From the NCBI GenBank assembly GCA_002383325.1, contig DFYJ01000068.1:1-5877 (forward strand): a DNA stretch of 5,877 bases, written 5' to 3'. Positions 1-5,702 of this stretch are shown here, one piece after another. Made by a program: the position numbers and the translations under genes. Below the pieces are notes generated by a model. The model searched no databases. It worked only from the letters and a program-made list of their open reading frames with translations, and had not been told where the DNA came from. How positions within the stretch are numbered: the first letter of the stretch is position 1; every line of letters begins with the position of its first letter. The stretch comes from Candidatus Aminicenantes bacterium UBA4085 (GTDB lineage: Bacteria; Acidobacteriota; Aminicenantia; Aminicenantales; UBA4085).

Positions 1-1
1 C

Positions 2-1303
2 GTCACGGCAGGGACGGAGCCCGACTATCCGGAGGACGAAGGATGGCTGGACGCGGTGGTCGGACGCGAGAACATGATCCGAGCCCTTAAACGGGTCCAA
101 GGGAATAAGGGCGCGCCGGGGACCGACGGGATGACCGTTGAGGAACTGGAACCCTACCTGAAGACCCACTGGGCGAGGAGCAAAGCGGAGCTGCTCGAGG
201 GCCGGTACAAGCCGCAAGCGGTAAGGGGAGTTGAGATCCCCAAGCCGGACGGCGGGATGCGAAAGCTTGGCATCCCAACGGCGGTGGACCGGTTGATCGG
301 ACAGGCCGTGCATCAGGTGATGGCCCCGGCGTGGGATCGGACGTTCTCGGAGGGGAGTTACGGGTTCCGACCGGGGCGAAGCGCGCTACAGGCCGTGCAG
401 GCGGCAAGGGGCTACGTGGCGAAGGGCTTGCGATGGGTTGTGGATATCGACCCGGAGAGGTTCTTCGACCGAGTGAACCATGACGTACTGATGGCACTGG
501 TAGCGCGGCGGGTCAAGGACAAACGGCTGCTCGGGCTTCTGCGGAGGTTCCTGCAGGCGGGGCTGATGACGGACGGGCCGGAAACGGTCCGGACGGAAGG
601 CACGCCGCAGGGCAGCCCGCTGTCGCCGCTGCTGTCAAACATCCTGCTGGATGTTCTGGACAAGGAGCTGGAACGACGCGGACACCGGTTCTGCCGCTAT
701 GCGGACGACAGCAATATCTATGTGCGGTCAAAGCGGGCGGGAGAGAGGGTCATGGCGACGGTGACCCGGTTCCTGGAAAAGCGGTTGCATCTGCGGGTGA
801 ACGCGACGAAGAGCGCCGTAGGTCGGCCCTGGGACCTGAAGTTCCTGGGCTACTCGATCACTTCGGAGAGGAACCCGCGCTTGCGGGTGGCGCGCCGATC
901 GGAGAAACGGCTGAGGGAAAGCCTTCGGCTCATCTTCCGGCAAGGACGCGGCCGCAACATCCGAAGGCTGATCGCGAAGCTGAACGTGAAACTGAGGGGA
1001 TGGTTCCAGTACTTCCGACTGTCGGAGGTGAGGATCGTCTTCGAAACGCTGGATGAATGGCTCCGGAGGAAGCTCCGGTGCGTGCTCTGGCGGCAGTGGA
1101 AACGGGGAGCAACCCGACGAAGGAAGCTGATGCAACGCGGACTGGACGAAGACCGGGCTCGCCAATCGGCCTGGAACGGCCGCGGCCCCTGGTGGAATGC
1201 CGGGGCCTCGCACATGAACGAAGCCTTTAACAAGGCCGAGTTCAACCGCCAAGGACTCGTGTCGTTGCTGGACAGCTTCCTCGGAACCCGAGCGACGTCC
1301 TGA
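2..1303 (+). CDS. ltrA: Group II intron reverse transcriptase/maturase (N-terminus beyond the left edge)
   Basis: The protein copies the spliced or inserted intron RNA into DNA and helps the intron fold and splice. The frame is open to base 2. A GTG at 56 could serve as a start, but the codons before it (reading EPDYPEDEGWLDAVV) look like coding sequence, so I take the gene as 5'-partial. Numbered from GTG 56 (415 residues): RT-0/1 region with NKGAPGTDG at 17-25; IPKPDGG at 61-67 and LGIPT at 71-75; fingers motif YGFRPGRSA at 102-110; catalytic Asp130 in DIDPERFFD; GTPQGSPLSP at 182-191; YADD at 215-218 with catalytic Asp217 and Asp218; FLGY at 263-266; then the thumb/maturase (X) domain including LRGWFQYF at 313-320. 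The C-terminal DNA-binding region ends at 415 with no HNH endonuclease, as in class C introns. Ser219 follows YADD where Cys is common in relatives. The stop codon abuts domain V. Confidence 0.95.
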   Translation, partial: VTAGTEPDYPEDEGWLDAVVGRENMIRALKRVQGNKGAPGTDGMTVEELEPYLKTHWARSKAELLEGRYKPQAVRGVEIPKPDGGMRKLGIPTAVDRLIGQAVHQVMAPAWDRTFSEGSYGFRPGRSALQAVQAARGYVAKGLRWVVDIDPERFFDRVNHDVLMALVARRVKDKRLLGLLRRFLQAGLMTDGPETVRTEGTPQGSPLSPLLSNILLDVLDKELERRGHRFCRYADDSNIYVRSKRAGERVMATVTRFLEKRLHLRVNATKSAVGRPWDLKFLGYSITSERNPRLRVARRSEKRLRESLRLIFRQGRGRNIRRLIAKLNVKLRGWFQYFRLSEVRIVFETLDEWLRRKLRCVLWRQWKRGATRRRKLMQRGLDEDRARQSAWNGRGPWWNAGASHMNEAFNKAEFNRQGLVSLLDSFLGTRATS

Positions 1304-1374
1304 ACCGCCGTATACGGAACCGTACGTACGGTGGTGTGAGAGGACGGGGGGCGCAAGCCCCCCTCCTACTCAAT
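1304..1374 (+). ncRNA. Group II intron domains V and VI, with 3' splice site
   Basis: This is the catalytic core and branch-point helix of the intron RNA. Domain V: the outer stem 1305-1312 pairs with 1327-1334 (one G-T pair), the 2-nt bulge CG is at 1325-1326, and the inner stem 1313-1316 pairs with 1321-1324 around the tetraloop GAAC at 1317-1320. The metal-binding triad is CGC at 1306-1308, as in the class C intron of Oceanobacillus iheyensis. Domain VI: GAG 1338-1340 pairs with 1369-1371, AGGA 1341-1344 with TCCT 1364-1367, and GGGGGGC 1346-1352 with GCCCCCC 1357-1363 around a GCAA loop. A1368 is bulged between two paired segments and is the expected branch point. The intron then ends about 6 nt later at T1374. 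Confidence 0.88.
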
Positions 1375-1391
1375 AGGGACTGGAAATCTGC

Positions 1392-1397
1392 TAAAAT
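1392..1397 (+). promoter_or_regulatory. -10-like box TAAAAT upstream of the DUF362 gene
   Basis: TAAAAT matches the sigma-70 -10 consensus at five of six positions and would start transcription near A1404, giving a leader of about 15 nt that contains the Shine-Dalgarno site. With a 17-bp spacer the -35 hexamer would be 1369-1374. That is the last six bases of the intron (CTCAAT), a poor match to TTGACA. The likely reading is that the -35 box lay in the 5' exon and was separated by intron insertion. The promoter may be weak or dead now. This is inference from spacing only. Confidence 0.4.
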
Positions 1398-1408
1398 GGG
1401 GGCACTCG

Positions 1409-1414
1409 AGGAGG
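1409..1414 (+). promoter_or_regulatory. Shine-Dalgarno site AGGAGG for the DUF362 gene
   Basis: A full AGGAGG lies four bases before the ATG at 1419. It fixes the start, which also places the twin-arginine signal at the very N-terminus. Spacing is slightly short but workable. Confidence 0.75.
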
Positions 1415-1418
1415 ATTC

Positions 1419-2675
1419 ATGACGACACGCAGGGAATTCATCAAGACGGCGGCGGCATTGGCCGGGGGGACGGTCCTGTCCGGATGCGCGGGAGGCGTCC
1501 GTCCTTCGGGTCCGGAATCTTTTCCTCAAGCAACGGCCAAGAGCCGGGTCGTCTCGGCAGCCGCCGACGACATGCTCCTCGATACCCGCTACAATCCCTC
1601 GGCTGTCGGCCGAGCCTTTGCCGCCGGAATGAAGGAGCTGACCGGGGAGAAGACCGAGGCAGCCGCCTGGGCCTCGATGTTCTCGCCCGACGATGTGGTC
1701 GGGATCAAGATCAACTGCCTGGGCGCGCCGCGCGTCTCCTCCTCGGTCGAGTCCATCCGGGCCGTGGCGGCGGGACTGCAGTCCGCGGGGGTCAAAGAGA
1801 ACGCGATCATCGTCTGGGACCGCCTGGACCGCGAGTTCCAGCGGACCGGACTGGCCCTCAACAAGGGGCCGGTCGGAATGCGGGTCATGGGCACGTCCAC
1901 CCAGGGCGAATCGATCCTGCCCTGGGTCGAGGGCTACGACCGCGATGTCTTCCTGTCGCTGGAAGACGGCGCCCTGAAGAAGTTTCGGGAGCTCGTCCGC
2001 AGGGATTTTCTGCAGACCGCCTCCTACCGCCAGATTTTCAACTCGGTGACCTGGCTGTGGATGCTGGCCCGGATGGGAGACGCTCGGGCGACCGCCTTCG
2101 AGCCCGAGCTGCGCCGCCTCTACAGTGCCTACGACGACCGCGAGGGGATCAAAAAGATCGCCGAGGCCGTAGTCGACAAGTTCGAGGGGGTGATTATCCC
2201 GGACGAGGACAAGTCGTGCTTCTCCCGCATCGTGTCGCGGGACATCACCAAGCTGGTCAACATCGCCGTCCTCAAGCACAACGAGGACAGCGGCGTCACT
2301 TGGGCCCTGAAGAATGTCGCTCTGGGCGTGACCACCAACAAGGTCCGCTTCCACATCGACTACTGCGCCAAGGCCATCCCCGCCATCCTGTCCCATTCCT
2401 GCCTGCGGGACAAGATGGTCCTGCACATCGGCGAGGCGGCCAAGATCTCGACGGTCAGTGTCGCCGGGACGCACCTGGCTACGGACAATCGCATCTTCTT
2501 CAGCCGCGACCCCGTGGCCATGGACCGACTCGGCCTGGACATCCTGGAGGACAAGCGCCGGTCCCAGGGCTTGGAGTCGATCCGGTCCATCGCCAACCAT
2601 GTCGCTTCCTCGGCGGCGGGCGGGCTGGGGACGGACGACTTGGCCCGCATCGATCTTCGGGCCCTGAAGGCCTAG
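1419..2675 (+). CDS. Tat-exported DUF362-domain lipoprotein
   Basis: A 418-residue protein of the DUF362 family, whose biochemical role is not established. The N-terminus carries a twin-arginine motif (TRREFIK, residues 3-9), a short hydrophobic stretch and a lipobox LSGC with the acceptor Cys23. It should therefore be exported folded and anchored to a membrane by lipid. DUF362 hallmarks: DDVVGIKINC at 91-100, helix plus IIVWDR at 130-135, LVNIAVLKHN at 279-288, VTWALKN at 293-299 and RDPVAMDRLGLDI at 363-375 near the C-terminus, ending with a GLGTDDL turn. Between about 166 and 258 there is a mostly helical, charged stretch where many relatives go directly to the next core strand. It has no ferredoxin-type Cys clusters, unlike some DUF362 proteins. 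The start is set by AGGAGG 4 nt upstream. The gene lies just downstream of the intron and converges with the GH127 gene, the two stops being 14 bp apart. The family call is firm; the function is unknown. Confidence 0.88.
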   Translation: MTTRREFIKTAAALAGGTVLSGCAGGVRPSGPESFPQATAKSRVVSAAADDMLLDTRYNPSAVGRAFAAGMKELTGEKTEAAAWASMFSPDDVVGIKINCLGAPRVSSSVESIRAVAAGLQSAGVKENAIIVWDRLDREFQRTGLALNKGPVGMRVMGTSTQGESILPWVEGYDRDVFLSLEDGALKKFRELVRRDFLQTASYRQIFNSVTWLWMLARMGDARATAFEPELRRLYSAYDDREGIKKIAEAVVDKFEGVIIPDEDKSCFSRIVSRDITKLVNIAVLKHNEDSGVTWALKNVALGVTTNKVRFHIDYCAKAIPAILSHSCLRDKMVLHIGEAAKISTVSVAGTHLATDNRIFFSRDPVAMDRLGLDILEDKRRSQGLESIRSIANHVASSAAGGLGTDDLARIDLRALKA

Positions 2676-2689
2676 CCTCGGCTCGGGCC

Positions 2690-4567
2690 CTAGCGGATCT
2701 TCGGCGAGCCGAAGCAGTCCGACATCAGCTCGTCCGGGACGGCCGGACTCAAATCCAGCAGGTGGACGAACGTCGCGATCCCGGTCGGGTCGATAAATTC
2801 CGTGAAGGTCACGGTCTCGCGGGGTGCGCCTTGGCTCCAGGCTCCGGCTGCCTCCACCCGGGCCGCGAGCCGCACTCTTCTCCCGTCGGGGCGAATCGAA
2901 TCGTCCCTCTCGGGTTGGGCCAGGGAGGCCGGATCGATGACGAGCCCCTTGAAATCCGGATATTTCTTGAGGAGCTCCGCGTTTTGAGCCGTTCCCAGGC
3001 AGTAGACCACGGGCCCCCGGGCCAGGGCGGCCTTGCCTTCCTGGAGCTGATGCCCCCGGATGAAGCGCCATTCCATGGGCAGGTCCAAAGCCACGGTGTC
3101 GCCGGCCTTCCACTTGCGACGAAGCTCGTAGGTGGTTGTTCCGGACGGCACGGCGATCGCGCTCCCGCCGTTGACCCGGACGGCCGCCTTCCGGCACCAG
3201 CGGGGGATGCGCAGCCGCAGGGCGAAGGCCGCTTCCCGGGACGGGGTCACGCGGAAGACGACCCGGCCGGAATTCGGGTAATCCGTCTCTTGGGCCAGCC
3301 TGACGGACAGATCCGCGGCCAGCGGAACGACGGCGGTCGAGGCCGTATACAGGTTGACCGCGATAGCCTCGTCGACGCTGCGGTAGTAGACCTTCCGGGG
3401 CAGCTCGGCCATGATGCGGCGGAAGTTACCGGGACAGCAGAAGCCGTCCTGGTCGAAATAGACCCGCTCGCCGGTGAACGGCGTGAAGTAGCGCAGCTTC
3501 CGGCCGGCGGGGTCCTGGGCCGCGAAGAGCGCGTTGTAAACGGTGCGCTCCATGATGTCGCCGTAACGGAGATCGCCCTCCAGGCGCATCAAGCTTTCCA
3601 GCCAGCGGACCAGGTAGGCGGTCACGCACGATTCACCGATCAACCCGGCCCCGTTCTGGGTGGTGGAGAACCATTCGCCGTCGGAGGCCGAGCCGACCAC
3701 GTTGATCCCGCCGCCCGGGCGGAGAAGCTCATGGCGCATGTAAGACGACATGTCCAGGAGGGACGGACTCTTCATGAAACGGTACAGCTCCGTCTGAGCA
3801 TAGCAGCGGGCCAGCATGACGTAGACATGCGCGGCGCCCGAATCGAAGGTCTGTTTCCAGTCCAGCAGCGAGGCGCATTGGACCTCGGCTTTTGAATTAC
3901 CGTGCCGGGCTTCGGCCGCGAATTTCAGGAACCGATCCTCCCCGGTGCTCTTATGGAGGAGGAGAAACGCCTCCGGCAGCCCGGCCGTGCAGATCTCTTC
4001 GGGCTTGGGGTCCCTGGAGAAGGTCCTGATCACGTAATCGCCGAGGTTTCGCGCGTGTTCCAGAGACCGCTCGTCTCCCGTCTCCAGATAGTGGCGGGTT
4101 AACCCGAGCAGCAGGTACTCCTGTTCGTGCAGGGCCCAGTTGTAATGGTTCTGACGGCCGTCCGGCTCGGGCTTGAAGGTGCCGATGTAGCCGTCGGCAT
4201 CGCGGGTCGCCATGACGCCGTTGAGGAAGCGGGACGTCTGTTCGGCCACTTTGGGATCACCCGTGTAGGCGGCGAAATAGCTTCCCGCGTCGATCACCTT
4301 GCCGATGCCCACGTAATGCCCGCCGCTGCTGAACGGGCGCAGGCGGAAAGGCTCGACAAACAGCTTCTCGGGGTCGAGGGCCATGAAGTTCTTGGAGATG
4401 AGGTCGTCGATGCGGCGGCCGATCTCCCCCTGCAATTGACTCTGCTTCAGCACGACGGGAGTCAGACGGTCGCCGTCCCGCGCCTCCGGGCTCGCCGGAC
4501 GATCCGAAGCGCTGAGGGAAAGCGTCGTCACGGCCAGAAATCCAAGGGCCAGGCACCTCATTTTCAT
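2690..4567 (-). CDS. Exported GH127-like beta-L-arabinofuranosidase (DUF1680 family)
   Basis: A 625-residue glycoside hydrolase that probably releases terminal beta-L-arabinofuranosyl or related sugars from plant-type glycans or glycoproteins. The N-terminus (LALGFLAVTTLSLSA, 6-20) is a signal peptide, probably cut near Ala20, so the enzyme acts in the periplasm or outside. Family marks: DGYIGT at 125-130, WALHEQEYLLLGL at 144-156, AAHVYVML at 245-252, GEWF at 297-300, GESC at 311-314 and GFCCPGN at 375-381. By comparison with the Bifidobacterium enzyme HypBA1, Glu312, Cys314, Cys377 and Cys378 match the zinc site, Cys377 the thiol nucleophile, and Glu298 is a candidate acid/base. The all-helical catalytic domain is followed by beta-rich domains from about 400 (RIPRW at 453-457, VNGG at 465-468). 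I chose ATG 4567 because it follows GAGAGG by 6 nt; an open frame back to 4630 would bury the signal peptide. It is the second gene of an operon with the DUF6807 gene. Exact substrate unknown. Confidence 0.88.
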   Translation of the reverse strand: MKMRCLALGFLAVTTLSLSASDRPASPEARDGDRLTPVVLKQSQLQGEIGRRIDDLISKNFMALDPEKLFVEPFRLRPFSSGGHYVGIGKVIDAGSYFAAYTGDPKVAEQTSRFLNGVMATRDADGYIGTFKPEPDGRQNHYNWALHEQEYLLLGLTRHYLETGDERSLEHARNLGDYVIRTFSRDPKPEEICTAGLPEAFLLLHKSTGEDRFLKFAAEARHGNSKAEVQCASLLDWKQTFDSGAAHVYVMLARCYAQTELYRFMKSPSLLDMSSYMRHELLRPGGGINVVGSASDGEWFSTTQNGAGLIGESCVTAYLVRWLESLMRLEGDLRYGDIMERTVYNALFAAQDPAGRKLRYFTPFTGERVYFDQDGFCCPGNFRRIMAELPRKVYYRSVDEAIAVNLYTASTAVVPLAADLSVRLAQETDYPNSGRVVFRVTPSREAAFALRLRIPRWCRKAAVRVNGGSAIAVPSGTTTYELRRKWKAGDTVALDLPMEWRFIRGHQLQEGKAALARGPVVYCLGTAQNAELLKKYPDFKGLVIDPASLAQPERDDSIRPDGRRVRLAARVEAAGAWSQGAPRETVTFTEFIDPTGIATFVHLLDLSPAVPDELMSDCFGSPKIR

Positions 4568-4573
4568 CAGCAG

Positions 4574-4580
4574 CCTCTCT
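4574..4580 (-). promoter_or_regulatory. Shine-Dalgarno site AGAGAGG for the GH127 gene
   Basis: Read on the minus strand, AGAGAGG begins right after the first two bases of the DUF6807 TGA stop codon (4581-4583) and ends 6 nt before ATG 4567. This supports ATG 4567 as the start, and the tight spacing suggests coupled translation from one mRNA. Confidence 0.7.
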
Positions 4581-5603
4581 TCAACGGATTCGGGCGAAGC
4601 GGGCGGACTCGGCTTTGAGACGGGCGGCATCCCAACGGCCGGGATGGACCAGGATGCGGTAGCGGAGGGTCGTGCGCGCCCCGGCTCGCAGCGGCAGGGG
4701 AGCAGGACTCAACAAGGCCGGATTGAGGAAGCTCATGACCTTCGTGTGGACGACGTACCAGGCGACGGGCGAGCGGGGATTGGACGGGTGGTCGAGAATG
4801 GCGATGCCCGCCGGCTCGCCGCCCGCCAAGCCGGAATAGTCGAGGCCGATGTGGCGGCCGCGGTAGCGGTCGCTTTGGAACTCCGGGGCAGGGCCCTGGT
4901 CGGTCATGAGGCGCAGATCCTCCAGCCCTCCGGACAGGCGCAGAGCCAGTCCGGCATATCCCCCGTTGACCCGCCCGTCCGGCTCGCCGAGCAGGGGCGT
5001 TCGGTCGAGGACAAGGTCCTTGGCCGCCCGAAAATCGCATTTCCAATCGATGGCGTAGCCGCCGTCCGGTCCGGGCGCCGAGATCTCCAGGGTCCGCCGC
5101 TCGGTCAGGACAGGCTTGGGAGCGCCGGCGGGCCGATAATCCAGGGCCAGCGTGACGCGGGCCGAGCCGTCCTTGCGGGTTTGAATCCTGGCCGGCTTCC
5201 AGGACGTGCGGCCCGCGGGACGTCCCGTCTCGGCCTCGACTTCCCAGTAGTTGATCTTGTCGATGGTCTTCCAGCTGAACCATAAACCGTGGTGCCAGAC
5301 GTGGTCGGGCGGATGATCGGCCGTTAGGACGCGTCCGTCGATGGTGCCCAGGGGATGAAAATAGGCGTGGTCGAGGCCGCGGGCGCAGCGAAACCGCCAG
5401 ACCTCGCCGGAGGGGCCGATGAGGGCCAGATGGCGGCCCTCGGCCCGATCCCAGCGCCACGCTCCGGCCGAAGATTCCGGGCGTTCCGGCAGCGGGAAGA
5501 GCATCCCGGCGATCAAGGCCAATCCGAGCAGGGCCGCCGATGGAATCCTTGGGCGAAGGTGAGAAAGGCGGGGGCGAAGAGGGCGTCTAGCAAGAGCGGC
5601 CAT
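4581..5603 (-). CDS. Exported DUF6807 ('PmoA family') protein
   Basis: A 340-residue protein of the DUF6807 family, often labelled 'PmoA' although nothing here suggests methane oxidation. Its biochemical function is not established. The N-terminus is unusually arginine-rich (residues 5-19) followed by a hydrophobic segment (21-36, AALLGLALIAGMLFPL), which fits a signal peptide or N-terminal membrane anchor. The mature part shows the family pattern: FHPLGT at 82-87, DGRVLT at 89-94, then DHVWHHGLWFSW at 100-111 with clustered His101, His104 and His105 that could bind metal or substrate, NYWE at 118-121, and a C-terminal HPSNPR at 272-277. I chose ATG 5603; a TTG at 5639 lies inside the -35 box and has no ribosome site. 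No Shine-Dalgarno sequence precedes ATG 5603, and the promoter spacing predicts a leaderless mRNA. The GH127 gene follows after 13 nt, which points to a shared role in glycan breakdown. Confidence 0.82.
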   Translation of the reverse strand: MAALARRPLRPRLSHLRPRIPSAALLGLALIAGMLFPLPERPESSAGAWRWDRAEGRHLALIGPSGEVWRFRCARGLDHAYFHPLGTIDGRVLTADHPPDHVWHHGLWFSWKTIDKINYWEVEAETGRPAGRTSWKPARIQTRKDGSARVTLALDYRPAGAPKPVLTERRTLEISAPGPDGGYAIDWKCDFRAAKDLVLDRTPLLGEPDGRVNGGYAGLALRLSGGLEDLRLMTDQGPAPEFQSDRYRGRHIGLDYSGLAGGEPAGIAILDHPSNPRSPVAWYVVHTKVMSFLNPALLSPAPLPLRAGARTTLRYRILVHPGRWDAARLKAESARFARIR

Positions 5604-5609
5604 GGGGCG

Positions 5610-5639
5610 AATGTATCGCCGCCGCGCCGGGCCTGTCAA
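5610..5639 (-). promoter_or_regulatory. Sigma-70-type promoter of the DUF6807-GH127 operon
   Basis: On the minus strand a perfect TTGACA lies at 5639-5634, followed by an 18-bp GC-rich spacer and TACATT at 5615-5610 (four of six matches to TATAAT). Only 6 nt separate the -10 from ATG 5603, so transcription would begin at or next to the A of the start codon. The lack of a Shine-Dalgarno site fits leaderless translation. Confidence 0.55.
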
Positions 5640-5657
5640 GGAAACCGTGCCGGGAAG

Positions 5658-5676
5658 GCGGCGCGGGTTGCGCCGC
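5658..5676. repeat. Perfect 7-bp inverted repeat between the divergent genes
   Basis: GCGGCGC at 5658-5664 and GCGCCGC at 5670-5676 flank the 5-nt spacer GGGTT. The repeat lies between the two divergent promoters, upstream of the TAAATA box and partly over a possible -35 (TTGCGC, 5668-5673) of the plus-strand gene. It could be an operator or a chance product of high GC content. There is no T-tract, so a terminator is unlikely. Confidence 0.3.
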
Positions 5677-5690
5677 GGCGGGGAAAAGGA

Positions 5691-5696
5691 TAAATA
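5691..5696 (+). promoter_or_regulatory. Possible -10 box (TAAATA) of the pterin-binding gene
   Basis: TAAATA lies 17 bp after a weak -35-like TTGCGC (5668-5673) and 6 nt before ATG 5703, the same geometry as the divergent DUF6807 promoter. Both boxes match the consensus poorly (three of six each). This A/T-rich patch stands out in very GC-rich surroundings. No well-placed Shine-Dalgarno site is visible: AAAAGGA ends 12 nt before the ATG, and AGAAG only 2 nt before it. Confidence 0.3.
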
Positions 5697-5702
5697 GAAG
5701 CC

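Larger units (their letters stand above)
1..1374 (+). mobile_element. Group II intron, bacterial class C type, 3' portion (5' end outside window)
   Basis: This retroelement consists of an intron-encoded reverse transcriptase/maturase followed directly by ribozyme domains V and VI. What is seen: an RT frame open at the left edge and ending at 1303, a domain V hairpin with a CGC triad, a domain VI hairpin with a bulged adenosine at 1368, and a likely 3' splice site after T1374 (last bases AT, fitting the AY ending of group II introns). Class C assignment rests on the CGC triad, the short protein without an endonuclease domain, and the sequence of domain V. Class C introns are known to insert downstream of transcription terminators or at attC sites. 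The 5' exon and domains I to IV (5' part) are off the window, so the target cannot be confirmed. The 3' boundary could be off by a base or two. Confidence 0.9.

Noticed and set aside
43..60. ATG at 43 as the RT start
   Set aside because: It is in a different reading frame from the RT, which is open through to the left edge.
1346..1363. GC-rich hairpin (GGGGGGC, GCAA loop, GCCCCCC) as an intrinsic terminator
   Set aside because: No T-tract follows; it fits intron domain VI, with a bulged branch-point A at the right place.
1242..3197. Long minus-strand open frame of 651 codons opposite the DUF362 gene and overlapping the end of the GH127 gene
   Set aside because: It runs antisense to one recognisable gene and out of frame with another, is low-complexity in Gly, Arg, Pro and Asp, and has no family motif. 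It is a product of high GC codon bias.
1484..3895. Plus-strand open frame of 803 codons across the DUF362 gene and antisense to GH127
   Set aside because: It crosses two genes of clear family on opposite strands and its translation is rich in Gly, Arg and Pro with no domain. It is a shadow frame.
4565..4630. Upstream start at 4630 for the GH127 gene
   Set aside because: It would overlap the DUF6807 gene by 50 bases and put 21 extra residues before a clean signal peptide, while ATG 4567 has a well-spaced Shine-Dalgarno site.
5601..5639. TTG start at 5639 for the DUF6807 gene
   Set aside because: The TTG is part of the TTGACA -35 box, no ribosome site precedes it, and it would add 12 residues before an already long basic N-terminus.
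4127..5693. Plus-strand open frames at 4127-4618, 4644-5285 and 5355-5693
   Set aside because: All lie antisense to the GH127 or DUF6807 coding sequence, have no recognisable motif, and the last runs through the divergent promoter region.
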